A stretch of DNA of 9,267 nt from Syntrophomonadaceae bacterium (GCA_003561835.1 PWVN01000114.1:1-9267); one strand, 5' to 3'. Counted from the first letter of the stretch, positions 1-5,812 are shown. The notes: a model not told the origin generated them from the letters alone. Numbers and translations: made by a program.

Positions 1-1
1 A

Positions 2-1000
2 AAGGGGAGAATTGCCACCGCCCTTTACCTGGCGGCAGGCGAAGTGCTGGCCCATGCCGTCTTCTGTGTGTTTGTCCTGGGGGGGGATTCGGGATTCCAA
101 TACTATATTATCACAGTGACGGTGGGTTTGTTCATCACACAAAGACTGCCCGGACGCCCCCTTTTGATTGCAGTCATGATGGGGGGCTTAATCGCCAGCT
201 ACTTCGTCGGGCAGGTGCCTGCCCTGGCCCACCAGCTGGAACCGGCCCTGCTGAGAATCGTATATATCGTGAATCTGGCCGCTACCTTTGCAATTGTCCT
301 CATTTTTATGCGGTCCTACAGTTTAGTGGTGCATAAGGCCCGGGCGGCTTTAAAGAAGGAGCATAAAAAGGTGGAAGCGCTCCTGCACAACATCCTGCCG
401 GTGCCCATTGCCGCGAGGTTGAAGGAAGGCGGCAGGACCATTGCTGACCGGTTTGAGAACACCACGGTGTTCTTCTGTGATATCGCAGACTTCACCCGGA
501 TGTCGGAGCGGTTGGAACCGAGCCAGCTGGTGGAGGTCCTCAACGAAATCTTCTGCCTCTTTGACAGGGGAACGGAGAAGCATGGTCTGGAGAAGATCAA
601 GACCATCGGCGATTCCTACATGGCTGCTGCGGGTATACCCGAGGAAAGGGGGGACCATGCCGAAGCCGTGGCGGATTTTGCCGTGGATATGCTGGCAGGG
701 TTGGAGGACTTCAATCGGTGTTCCGGCTGGGAGCTTTCCATGCGGGTGGGAATCAACTCCGGGCCCCTGGTTGCAGGGATCATCGGGGAGAAGAAGTTCA
801 TCTATGATTTGTGGGGCGATACGGTTAATGTGGCCTCCAGGATGGAGTCCACAGGAATCCCGGGTCAAATCCAGGTGACGGAGAGCACATATGGGCTGCT
901 CCGCGACCGCTATCATTTCCGGAAGAGGGGCCTGGTGGAGGTGAAGGGAAAGGGGCCCATGATGACATATTTTTTGGTCGCGAAGGAACATGAGAGATAG
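2..1000 (+). CDS. Class III adenylate cyclase, membrane-anchored, 5' end outside the window
   Basis: Predicted to convert ATP to cyclic AMP on the cytoplasmic face of the membrane. The frame is open to the left edge, so the true start lies outside; a GTG at 44 is the first in-window start but has no convincing ribosome binding site. Counting from that GTG, hydrophobic segments lie at about residues 17-32, 40-57 and 70-89, followed by a charged helix (97-116, ending in LLHNILP) that links membrane and catalytic domains in this family. The catalytic domain runs from about 138 to 313. Both metal-binding aspartates are present (D146 in FFCDIADF, D190 in KTIGDSY), as are the adenine-selecting pair K186 and D255 (YDLWGD) and the transition-state residues N262 and R266. 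The Lys/Asp pair argues for ATP rather than GTP. The missing N-terminus probably holds more membrane helices or a sensor. The peptidase gene starts 56 bases downstream and may be co-transcribed. Confidence 0.93.
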   Translation, partial: KGRIATALYLAAGEVLAHAVFCVFVLGGDSGFQYYIITVTVGLFITQRLPGRPLLIAVMMGGLIASYFVGQVPALAHQLEPALLRIVYIVNLAATFAIVLIFMRSYSLVVHKARAALKKEHKKVEALLHNILPVPIAARLKEGGRTIADRFENTTVFFCDIADFTRMSERLEPSQLVEVLNEIFCLFDRGTEKHGLEKIKTIGDSYMAAAGIPEERGDHAEAVADFAVDMLAGLEDFNRCSGWELSMRVGINSGPLVAGIIGEKKFIYDLWGDTVNVASRMESTGIPGQIQVTESTYGLLRDRYHFRKRGLVEVKGKGPMMTYFLVAKEHER

Positions 1001-1056
1001 AAGGGGAAGTCTACAAGGCAGCACATTACAATCATTTTGCATGGAGGGAATTACGG

Positions 1057-1350
1057 ATGAAGATGAAAGGCCTTGACCAGGTATGGGACGTGGAATCCAT
1101 CTTTCCCGGGGGGAGCAGTTCCAAAGAACTGGAAGCGTGGCTTGCCGGGCTGTCCGGAGACATTGAAAAATTGCAGGAAGCTGCTGACCCCGACGGCAGC
1201 ACCGGGGAGCTGATGCAGCTCATTGAAACCATCCAGGACATCGCCGCCCGGCTGCGCCAGTCGGCGGCCTTCGTCTTTTGCCTCACGGCCCAGGACGTCA
1301 AAGACGACAGGGCCAGGCTGCTTTACGGCCGCCTGCAGCAAATGGAGTGA
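1057..1350 (+). CDS. N-terminal fragment of the interrupted M3 oligoendopeptidase (97 aa)
   Basis: This is the part that would be made if the TGA at 1348-1350 terminates translation. It covers the N-terminal helical region (KGLDQVWDVESIFPGG is a typical PepF opening: a short strand followed by a helical bundle) and contains no zinc ligand, so it should be inactive alone. The ribosome binding site GGAGGG sits 8 bases before the ATG. It is listed separately because an automatic annotator would call it as its own gene; I regard it as half of one gene. Confidence 0.6.
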   Translation: MKMKGLDQVWDVESIFPGGSSSKELEAWLAGLSGDIEKLQEAADPDGSTGELMQLIETIQDIAARLRQSAAFVFCLTAQDVKDDRARLLYGRLQQME

Positions 1351-1374
1351 GCCCTGAATTCAATACTGACGGGT

Positions 1375-2832
1375 TTGGATGAGAAGCTATTGGCTGTAGA
1401 GGATGCCGATTGGCAGCGGCTCCTGGAAACACCGGAACTGGCACCGGTAGCCTTCCCCCTCGCTGAGCGGCGCACGATGGCCCGGGATAAAATGCCGGCA
1501 GTGCAGGAAAAAATCGTCAATGACCTGGCTGTGGACGGATATCACGGCTGGTCCAACCTGTATGACCTGGTTGCCGGGCGCATCAGCATTCCCTGGGTGC
1601 GGGACGGGAAGGAGGAGGCCCTGTCCGTCGGCCAGGCCTCCAATGTATTTGCCGACCCGGATCCGGCTCTCAGGTCGGCCATGGCCAAAAAATGGGAGGA
1701 GGCCTGGGCAAAGGAAGCCGAGCTCTGTGCAGCTGCCCTGAATCATCTCGGCGGCTTCAGGCTGAACCTTTACAAGCACCGGGGTTGGAAGAACATCCAC
1801 AAAGAGCCCCTGGACTTTAACCGGATGTCCGCCGAAACCCTGAAGGTGATGTGGGAGGCGGTGGAGGGGAAGAAGGATGTGTTCGTAGAGTTTCTAAAGC
1901 GGAAAAAGAAGCTGCAAGGCCTTAAAGAGATGTCCTGGTTCGATGTGGGCGCTCCCCTGGGTAAGGTGGCCAAAACATATTCCTTTGCAGAGGCCTGCAG
2001 TTTTGTGACGGAGCAGTTTGCCGGCATCAGCCCCCGGATGGCGGAGTTCTGTGCCGGTGCCTTTCAAAAACGCTGGGTGGAAGCGGAGGACCGCCCCGGC
2101 AAGAGGGACGGCGCCTTCTGCACCTCCTTCCCCTTAAGCAACGAAACCCGCGTGTTTATGACCTTTGCCGGCAGTCCCGGCAACGTTTCCACCCTGGCCC
2201 ACGAGATGGGGCATGCCTTCCACCAGCACGTGATGGCAGGCCTGCCCTTCATGGCCCAGATCTATGCCATGAACGTGGCCGAGACGGCCTCCACCTTCGC
2301 CGAGATGGTGGTGGCCGATGCGGCTGTAAAGAAGGCCGCAACCCGAGAAGAGAAGATCGCCCTGTTGGGCGGCAAGGTCAGGGGCAGCATCAGCTTTTTT
2401 ATGGATATTCATGCCCGCTTCCTCTTTGAAACGGCCTTCTATGAGCGCCGCCGCCGCGGCCCCGTCGGGGTGGACGAACTGAACGGCATGATGCTGGATG
2501 CCCAGAAAGAAGCATTCCGGAACGGCCTGGACCGCTGGCATCCCCATTTTTGGTGTTCCAAGCTTCACTTCTACATTACCCGGATGCCTTTCTACAACTT
2601 CCCCTACACCTTCGGGTACCTCTTCAGCGCCGGGATCTATGCCCTGGCCAGGGAAACCCCGGACGGCTTTGAGGAACGCTACATCAACCTGTTGCGGGAT
2701 ACCGGCCGCATGAGGGTGGAAGACCTGGCTTCCAGGCACCTGGGAGTGGACCTGACGAAACCCGGGTTCTGGGAGCAGGCTGTCGAGATGGCCGCAGCCG
2801 ATGCCAGGGAATTTCTCAGCCTTACGGATTAA
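1375..2832 (+). CDS. pepF: C-terminal, catalytic portion of the M3 oligoendopeptidase (485 aa)
   Basis: This open frame continues in the same phase as the preceding fragment and carries the whole catalytic domain: the HEMGH zinc motif (residues 276-280 of this fragment), the NVAETASTFAE third-ligand helix, and the conserved FYNFPYTFGYLFS segment near the C-terminus. The nominal TTG start at 1375 has no recognisable ribosome binding site, nor does the first in-frame ATG at 1477, so independent translation is doubtful. Re-initiation after the TGA, or read-through of it, would be needed for a product. If expressed without the N-terminal lobe, the enclosed M3 active-site channel would be incomplete. 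Codon use and motif conservation are those of a functional gene. Confidence 0.7.
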   Translation: MDEKLLAVEDADWQRLLETPELAPVAFPLAERRTMARDKMPAVQEKIVNDLAVDGYHGWSNLYDLVAGRISIPWVRDGKEEALSVGQASNVFADPDPALRSAMAKKWEEAWAKEAELCAAALNHLGGFRLNLYKHRGWKNIHKEPLDFNRMSAETLKVMWEAVEGKKDVFVEFLKRKKKLQGLKEMSWFDVGAPLGKVAKTYSFAEACSFVTEQFAGISPRMAEFCAGAFQKRWVEAEDRPGKRDGAFCTSFPLSNETRVFMTFAGSPGNVSTLAHEMGHAFHQHVMAGLPFMAQIYAMNVAETASTFAEMVVADAAVKKAATREEKIALLGGKVRGSISFFMDIHARFLFETAFYERRRRGPVGVDELNGMMLDAQKEAFRNGLDRWHPHFWCSKLHFYITRMPFYNFPYTFGYLFSAGIYALARETPDGFEERYINLLRDTGRMRVEDLASRHLGVDLTKPGFWEQAVEMAAADAREFLSLTD

Positions 2833-2890
2833 GACAGGAGTAAAACTCCCATGCCGCCGTTCCTCTCAAAGCGCTGTAAAATCATACCAG

Positions 2891-2919
2891 TTGACAAAGA
2901 CAGAAAATTATGAAATAAT
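2891..2919 (+). promoter_or_regulatory. Sigma-A-type promoter of the riboswitch leader
   Basis: A perfect -35 box TTGACA (2891-2896) is separated by 17 bases from AATAAT (2914-2919), a 5/6 match to the -10 consensus, and is preceded by TG at 2911-2912 (an extended -10). Transcription should start near 2926. That places the aptamer about 15-20 bases from the 5' end of the RNA and gives a leader of about 168 bases before the small membrane protein gene. It lies about 60 bases past the peptidase stop codon, so the small gene is an independent transcription unit. Confidence 0.8.
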
Positions 2920-2940
2920 TTTGTAAACAACTTCCTGGTC

Positions 2941-3030
2941 GATAAGGGCAAACCATCCGAAAGGTTGGCACGCAAAGCCATGGGTCTAAAGCTCCCAAGG
3001 GGAGCCATGATCGCCAGGCCGCCGAAGCGG
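2941..3030 (+). promoter_or_regulatory. Cyclic-di-GMP-I (GEMM) riboswitch aptamer
   Basis: The segment has the conserved GEMM-I core in the right order: GGGCAAACC (2946-2954), a GAAA tetraloop (2959-2962) closed by a short stem with one mismatch, then GG-ACGCAAAGCC (2966-2978) and CTAA (2986-2989). A P3 arm follows (CATGG 2979-2983 with CCATG 3005-3009, and GCTCCC 2991-2996 with GGGAGC 3000-3005; the two sets share base 3005, so the exact register is approximate), then the closing ATGATCGCC-GG-CGCC block to about 3026. The GAAA loop and its receptor in the P3 arm are hallmarks of this class. It binds the second messenger c-di-GMP and controls the gene downstream, here the 67-residue membrane protein starting at 3094. 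The call rests on pattern recognition; a covariance-model search (Rfam RF01051) would settle it. Confidence 0.9.
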
Positions 3031-3086
3031 GTTATTTTTGCAGGGTAAGCCTCCAGTATGGGCAGGAAGGAGTAAAATCATGGAGG
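3019..3086 (+). promoter_or_regulatory. Candidate expression platform of the c-di-GMP riboswitch
   Basis: Two candidate switching elements follow the aptamer core. First, a short hairpin CCGC-CGAA-GCGG (3019-3030) followed by GTTATTTTT resembles a weak intrinsic terminator; it uses bases that also form the 3' strand of aptamer helix P1, so the two should exclude each other. Second, CCTCCA (3050-3055) is perfectly complementary to TGGAGG (3081-3086), which contains the ribosome binding site of the downstream gene, so the start could be sequestered. Which of these operates, and whether c-di-GMP turns the gene on or off, cannot be decided from sequence. Confidence 0.4.
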
Positions 3087-3093
3087 TGTTATT

Positions 3094-3297
3094 GTGGATT
3101 GGCTGAATGTAATCGGCCTTCGGGAAGCTGTGATCATTTATGGTATCATTCTCGGCCTTTTCCTCGTCAGCATGCTCTCCGCCCAACCCAAAGATAAGCC
3201 GAAAAAATTATCACCGGTAATCCTGGTCGTGTTCATTGCGGCATCCACGGTATTTGTGGTCTTCGTTTTGCTGAACCTGCTGAACATCCGGGTTTAA
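3094..3297 (+). CDS. Small two-helix membrane protein under c-di-GMP riboswitch control (67 aa)
   Basis: I do not recognise the family. The GTG start at 3094 is supported by GGAGGTG at 3082-3088. The protein has a short amphipathic N-terminus (VDWLNVIGLREA), a first hydrophobic helix at about residues 13-30, a lysine-rich loop (KDKPKKLS, about 33-40) and a second hydrophobic helix at about 41-64, ending IRV. There is no signal peptidase site or catalytic motif. By the positive-inside rule the basic loop is probably cytoplasmic, putting both ends outside (inference). It is the only gene after the riboswitch before a strong hairpin at 3316-3358, so c-di-GMP appears to control this protein alone. 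Roles in envelope, motility or surface-attachment switching are common for such regulons, but nothing in the sequence shows one. Confidence 0.8.
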   Translation: MDWLNVIGLREAVIIYGIILGLFLVSMLSAQPKDKPKKLSPVILVVFIAASTVFVVFVLLNLLNIRV

Positions 3298-3315
3298 AAT
3301 TGCAAGGAAAACAAA

Positions 3316-3358
3316 ACAGGATAAGGCCCCGGGTTGCGTACCCGGGGCCTTATCCTGT
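3316..3358 (-). terminator. Long hairpin terminator between convergent genes
   Basis: A perfect 19-bp inverted repeat (3316-3334 with 3340-3358) surrounds a 5-base loop TGCGT; its core is GGCCCCGGG. Read on the minus strand it is followed by a T-rich run (the plus-strand A-rich stretch at 3307-3316), so it is a standard intrinsic terminator for the ZIP transporter. On the plus strand no T tract follows, but the hairpin lies 18 bases after the small membrane protein stop and may also end or protect that transcript. Confidence 0.85.
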
Positions 3359-3385
3359 GGAGAGGGCCGGGGACCTGGAGGGGTC

Positions 3386-4117
3386 TTAGATTTCCAGCAG
3401 CATGCCGCCTATAAAACCGATGATCAGGCCCACGTTGGCCAGATGGTGCTGGTAGCAGCGGGCCTGGGGAATCAGTTCGTCCCCAACGATATAGAACATG
3501 GCCCCTGCCGCCAACCCCAGGGCAACCCCTACGACGGCTGAAGTCGTCTGAAATACGATGCCCCCCAGGAGGGCCCCCAGGGCCGTTACCAATCCGGCCA
3601 GGGAGACCAGGAGGATTATGGAGAGGGACTGCATGCCCCCCATGCGCAGGGGCACGGCCATGGCCATTCCCTCGGGAACGTTATGGATGGCGATGGCCAC
3701 GGCGATCATCATCCCCAGGGCAGGGCTCGATACCATGCCGCCGCCGATGGCCATTCCCTCCGCGAAGTTGTGGACGGCAATCCCCAGAAATATCAGGTAT
3801 CCCATCTTCAGCATGTCCTGTTTTGGCTTGTCATCCTCATTTTCGCATTTCATGATGCTGATGTGGGGCACATACAGGTCCAACCCGTACATGATGGCCA
3901 CACCGATGACAAACCCCAATAGGGCGTTGGCCGGGCCGCCGATTTCCATCGCCTCGGGGATCAGTTCCAGCGTAGCGATGGAAAGCATGATGCCGGCGGC
4001 GAACCCCAGCATGATGGAAAGGAGCTTTGTTGAGGGGCGCCCGAAGAGAAGCACAAAGATGGCGCCGAGCCCGGTGGCCAGTCCGGCCAACCCGCTAATG
4101 ATGACGATTTCCAGCAT
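3386..4117 (-). CDS. ZIP-family metal transporter, probably iron/zinc/manganese uptake (243 aa)
   Basis: An integral membrane protein of the ZIP family, which moves divalent metal ions into the cytoplasm. About eight hydrophobic segments span nearly the whole length. The family's binuclear metal site is visible: HNFAEG (H116, N117, E120) in the fourth helix and HNVPEG (H145, N146, E149) in the fifth; ELIPE (51-55) and DELIP (213-217) are further polar residues inside helices. A short variable loop (residues 86-104, CENEDDKPKQ) replaces the long histidine loop of many eukaryotic members. Length and motifs resemble bacterial ZupT. The frame extends 20 codons upstream, but the ATG at 4117 has GGAGG at 4130-4126, so I place the start there. 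A Fur-box match in the leader points to iron-responsive repression and hence iron as a physiological substrate (inference). Confidence 0.92.
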   Translation of the reverse strand: MLEIVIISGLAGLATGLGAIFVLLFGRPSTKLLSIMLGFAAGIMLSIATLELIPEAMEIGGPANALLGFVIGVAIMYGLDLYVPHISIMKCENEDDKPKQDMLKMGYLIFLGIAVHNFAEGMAIGGGMVSSPALGMMIAVAIAIHNVPEGMAMAVPLRMGGMQSLSIILLVSLAGLVTALGALLGGIVFQTTSAVVGVALGLAAGAMFYIVGDELIPQARCYQHHLANVGLIIGFIGGMLLEI

Positions 4118-4156
4118 AATTACAGCCTCCAGCGATTTATGTATTTTTCTTTTGCG

Positions 4157-4175
4157 GAAAATGATAATCATTATC
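4157..4175 (-). promoter_or_regulatory. Fur box in the leader of the ZIP transporter
   Basis: The 19-base segment matches the classical Fur consensus GATAATGATAATCATTATC at 18 of 19 positions (plus-strand reading) and contains a perfect 7-1-7 inverted repeat TGATAAT-C-ATTATCA at 4162-4176. It lies between the predicted promoter and the ZIP start, downstream of the likely transcription start, where bound Fur would block transcription. The AATGATAAT core fits Fur better than Zur or PerR boxes known from Firmicutes, although related family regulators cannot be excluded. Confidence 0.85.
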
Positions 4176-4185
4176 AATTACAGGA

Positions 4186-4224
4186 ATTATCATTATTATA
4201 CCCTCCATGTTCCCGGAAGCACAA
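4186..4224 (-). promoter_or_regulatory. ZIP transporter promoter with a second, weaker Fur-like site
   Basis: On the minus strand a perfect -10 box TATAAT (4200-4195) is preceded, after 18 bases, by TTGTGC (4224-4219), a weak -35. Overlapping the -10 and the expected start site is AATAATGATAAT (4197-4186), which matches 11 of the first 12 positions of the Fur consensus. Tandem Fur sites over promoter and leader would allow cooperative repression. The -10 is clear, the -35 is not. Confidence 0.55.
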
Positions 4225-4283
4225 GCCCTGGAATCGAGGGCTGAGGGGCTTTTAGCGGCTTACTTAAAGGATGTCTCATGATA

Positions 4284-4300
4284 ACGTGAAATATTTACGT
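4284..4300. repeat. Short inverted repeat ACGTGAA-ATA-TTTACGT
   Basis: A 17-base inverted repeat (seven-base arms with one G-T pair) lies in the AT-rich gap between the nitroreductase stop and the ZIP promoter, about 60 bases upstream of the ZIP -35. It could be an operator or a small hairpin in the nitroreductase 3' region. It has no T tract, so it is not an intrinsic terminator. The rest of the gap (4201-4359) holds AGCCCT/AGGGCT (4224-4229 with 4237-4242) and GCCCG/CGGGC (4325-4329 with 4349-4353), which are weak hairpins, and no gene. Confidence 0.3.
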
Positions 4301-4359
4301 ATTGCAGGTGATTACACCAGAACGCCCGGAATCGCTTTGCACGGAGACGGGCCGAATTA

Positions 4360-5022
4360 TTATTCGTGAAAGCTCACAAACTCTTTGGGGTCGGATTTTA
4401 CGCTGCGGTAGGCATTCAGCTTCGCCTCCAAATCGGGGTAGCCCATGGAGATGCAGGAGAGGAGTCTTTTCTCCTCAGGAATCCCCAGAAACCCCTTTAT
4501 CTCCTTCGCGTAGTGGGTGACCGAGGCCTGTATGCAGCTTTCCACTCCCAGGAAGTGGGCTGCCAGGATCAGGTTCTGGGTGAAAAGGCCCATGTCATAG
4601 AGGGACCATTCTCCCAGGCTTTTCTCCATGCAGAGAAACACGGCGCAGGGGGCCCCATAAAACTCGTAGTTCATCAGTTTCAAACGGTCCCGGCCCTCTT
4701 GATCCCCCCGGGCCACTCCCAGGGTGTTGAGCCTGCGGGCCCCGTGTTCCTGCTGCCGCTGAACCATGCGAGTCGGCCACTCAGAGGGGATGGGCACATC
4801 GGGGCTGACGGGCGCATCGGTTTTCACCAGTTCCACCAGCCGCTGGGAGAGTTCGTCTTTCTTTTGCCCCGTCACCACCGCCACCTCCCAGGGTTGGGTG
4901 TTGGTATAGGAGGGGCTGTTGCGGGCGGCATCCAGGATTCTTTGCATGACATCCCCGGGGATGGGGTCGCTTTTGAAGGCACGGCAGCTTTGCCTGTTCA
5001 GGATCATCTCCAAGACATCCAT
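4360..5022 (-). CDS. Nitroreductase-family FMN oxidoreductase (220 aa)
   Basis: A predicted FMN-dependent, NAD(P)H-using cytoplasmic flavoenzyme; the substrate (nitroaromatics, quinones or other) cannot be told. The N-terminus has the family's FMN-phosphate-binding pattern (R10, S12, R14 in RQSCRAF), then ILDAARNSPSYTNTQPWEV (30-47) with the flavin-contacting NTQPW. The middle (residues 75-110) is a variable charged insertion. The C-terminal half contains DMGLFTQNLILAAHFLGVES (143-162) and the ISMGYPD strand-turn (191-197) typical of the fold. The frame extends 18 codons upstream, but ATG at 5022 has an ideal AGGAGG at 5036-5031, so that start is preferred. It stands alone: the ZIP gene is about 240 bases downstream with its own promoter, and the DUF2284 gene is divergent. 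No clear promoter or terminator was found. Confidence 0.9.
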   Translation of the reverse strand: MDVLEMILNRQSCRAFKSDPIPGDVMQRILDAARNSPSYTNTQPWEVAVVTGQKKDELSQRLVELVKTDAPVSPDVPIPSEWPTRMVQRQQEHGARRLNTLGVARGDQEGRDRLKLMNYEFYGAPCAVFLCMEKSLGEWSLYDMGLFTQNLILAAHFLGVESCIQASVTHYAKEIKGFLGIPEEKRLLSCISMGYPDLEAKLNAYRSVKSDPKEFVSFHE

Positions 5023-5156
5023 CGAAAAAACCTCCTTTTGGATTTTAATAGCAGTTATTCTACGAAAGGAATACAATACCCTTCCCTGGCGTAGAGGATT
5101 AGCGATGTTTATACAGAATATTGATAATAGCGGCGAATAAGGGAGGAGAGGTATTC

Positions 5157-5789
5157 TTGAAAGGCATAGGCACCGTTTATTACGGGGAGGGAATCCAGGA
5201 GGACCTGGAGAAGTACAGGGAATCAGCCCTTGAATTGGGGGCCAGCAGGGCAGCGGTCATCGAGGCTTCCGGGATCGAGGTGGATGAACTGGTCACCCTG
5301 AAATGCCGGGTTCCGCGCTGCTTTGGCTACGGGGTGTGCGCCCACTGCCCTCCCCATACCGTCAAACCCGGCGAGCTGAAAGAGTACCTGAAAAGGTACC
5401 GGTGGGCCGTATTCTTTACCATGGATGTTCCCGCCGGAGTCATCGTCCGGGAAAAGACGACCATCAAAGAGCGGGTGGAAGCCTACAGGAAGATCTTCCA
5501 TATCGTCTCGGAGGTGGAATCCCGGGCTTTTTATGACGGGTACTACCTGGCTGTGGGCTTCGGTGCCGGGTCCTGCCGGCATACCTTCTGCGGCCAGCTG
5601 GAGGGCTGTGCCGCCCTGGAGGGGAAGAAATGCCGGTTTTCCCTGCGGGCCCGCCCCTCCATGGAAGCCGTGGGAATCGATGTCTACAAGATGGCCGCTG
5701 CCGCCGGGTGGGATATCTACCCCATCGGGAGCTCCGCGAAGGCCTCCGATGTCCCCACGGGGACCCTGGCGGGGATTGTGATTATTTAA
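5157..5789 (+). CDS. DUF2284-family cysteine-rich predicted metal-binding protein (210 aa)
   Basis: The function of this family is unknown; it is described as metal-binding. Eight cysteines fall in two groups of four: C50, C55, C61, C64 (the last two in CAHCPPHT) and C140, C145, C151, C159 (GAGSC, HTFC, EGC, KKC). That arrangement could hold two iron-sulfur clusters or zinc sites (inference). The end of the second group runs into RARPSMEAVGIDVYKMAAAAGWDIYPIG, a block I associate with DUF2284. The protein is soluble with no signal peptide. The frame opens at 5121, but the TTG at 5157 has GGGAGGAGAG at 5141-5150 and gives a natural start (MKGIGTVYYGEG). It is divergent from the nitroreductase, with about 130 bases between starts, and converges on the DUF188 gene with a 23-base gap. 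GATAAT at 5123-5128 is a possible -10 but lacks a good -35. Confidence 0.82.
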   Translation: MKGIGTVYYGEGIQEDLEKYRESALELGASRAAVIEASGIEVDELVTLKCRVPRCFGYGVCAHCPPHTVKPGELKEYLKRYRWAVFFTMDVPAGVIVREKTTIKERVEAYRKIFHIVSEVESRAFYDGYYLAVGFGAGSCRHTFCGQLEGCAALEGKKCRFSLRARPSMEAVGIDVYKMAAAAGWDIYPIGSSAKASDVPTGTLAGIVII

Positions 5790-5812
5790 GGGGCTGGGCT
5801 TGCGTTTAGCTT

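Larger units (their letters stand above)
1057..2832 (+). pseudogene. pepF: M3-family oligoendopeptidase F-like gene interrupted by an in-frame TGA
   Basis: Taken as one frame, codons 1-591 give a zinc oligoendopeptidase of the usual M3B/PepF length (about 590-600 residues), which would cleave short peptides in the cytoplasm. The frame is unbroken except for TGA at 1348-1350 (codon 98); the residues on both sides (LQQME, then ALNSILTGLDEKL) continue a PepF-like N-terminal helical region. Zinc-site residues are intact: HEMGH with H382, E383 and H386, and a third ligand probably E409 in NVAETASTF. The C-terminal substrate-binding block FYNFPYTFGYLFSAG is also present. The start ATG at 1057 has GGAGGG at 1043-1048. 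No frameshift is involved and the rest of the gene shows no decay, so this is a very recent nonsense mutation, a base-call error, or a read-through site. Other genes here end in TGA and use TGG for tryptophan, so a changed genetic code is unlikely. Confidence 0.75.

Noticed and set aside
350..1042. A 230-codon open frame antisense to the adenylate cyclase
   Set aside because: The sequence is rich in H, P and L without domain structure; the sense strand has all the cyclase catalytic residues.
1348..1410. Selenocysteine insertion at the TGA of the peptidase gene
   Set aside because: No stable stem-loop with a small apical loop is seen at the bacterial SECIS distance (only CCC/GGG and TCA/TGA pairings), and the position is not catalytic. 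A structure prediction could still overturn this.
2837..2849. GGAGT-AAA-ACTCC hairpin just after the peptidase stop codon as a terminator
   Set aside because: The stem is only five base pairs and is followed by CATGCCGCC rather than T residues.
3558..4244. A 228-codon open frame antisense to the ZIP transporter
   Set aside because: It is the complement of repeated hydrophobic codons, giving methionine- and proline-rich text; no start signal, and it runs through the Fur box.
4366..5094. A 242-codon open frame on the plus strand opposite the nitroreductase
   Set aside because: It has no ribosome binding site or recognisable motif, and the opposite strand encodes a complete nitroreductase with a strong start signal. 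Long antisense frames are expected in GC-rich DNA.
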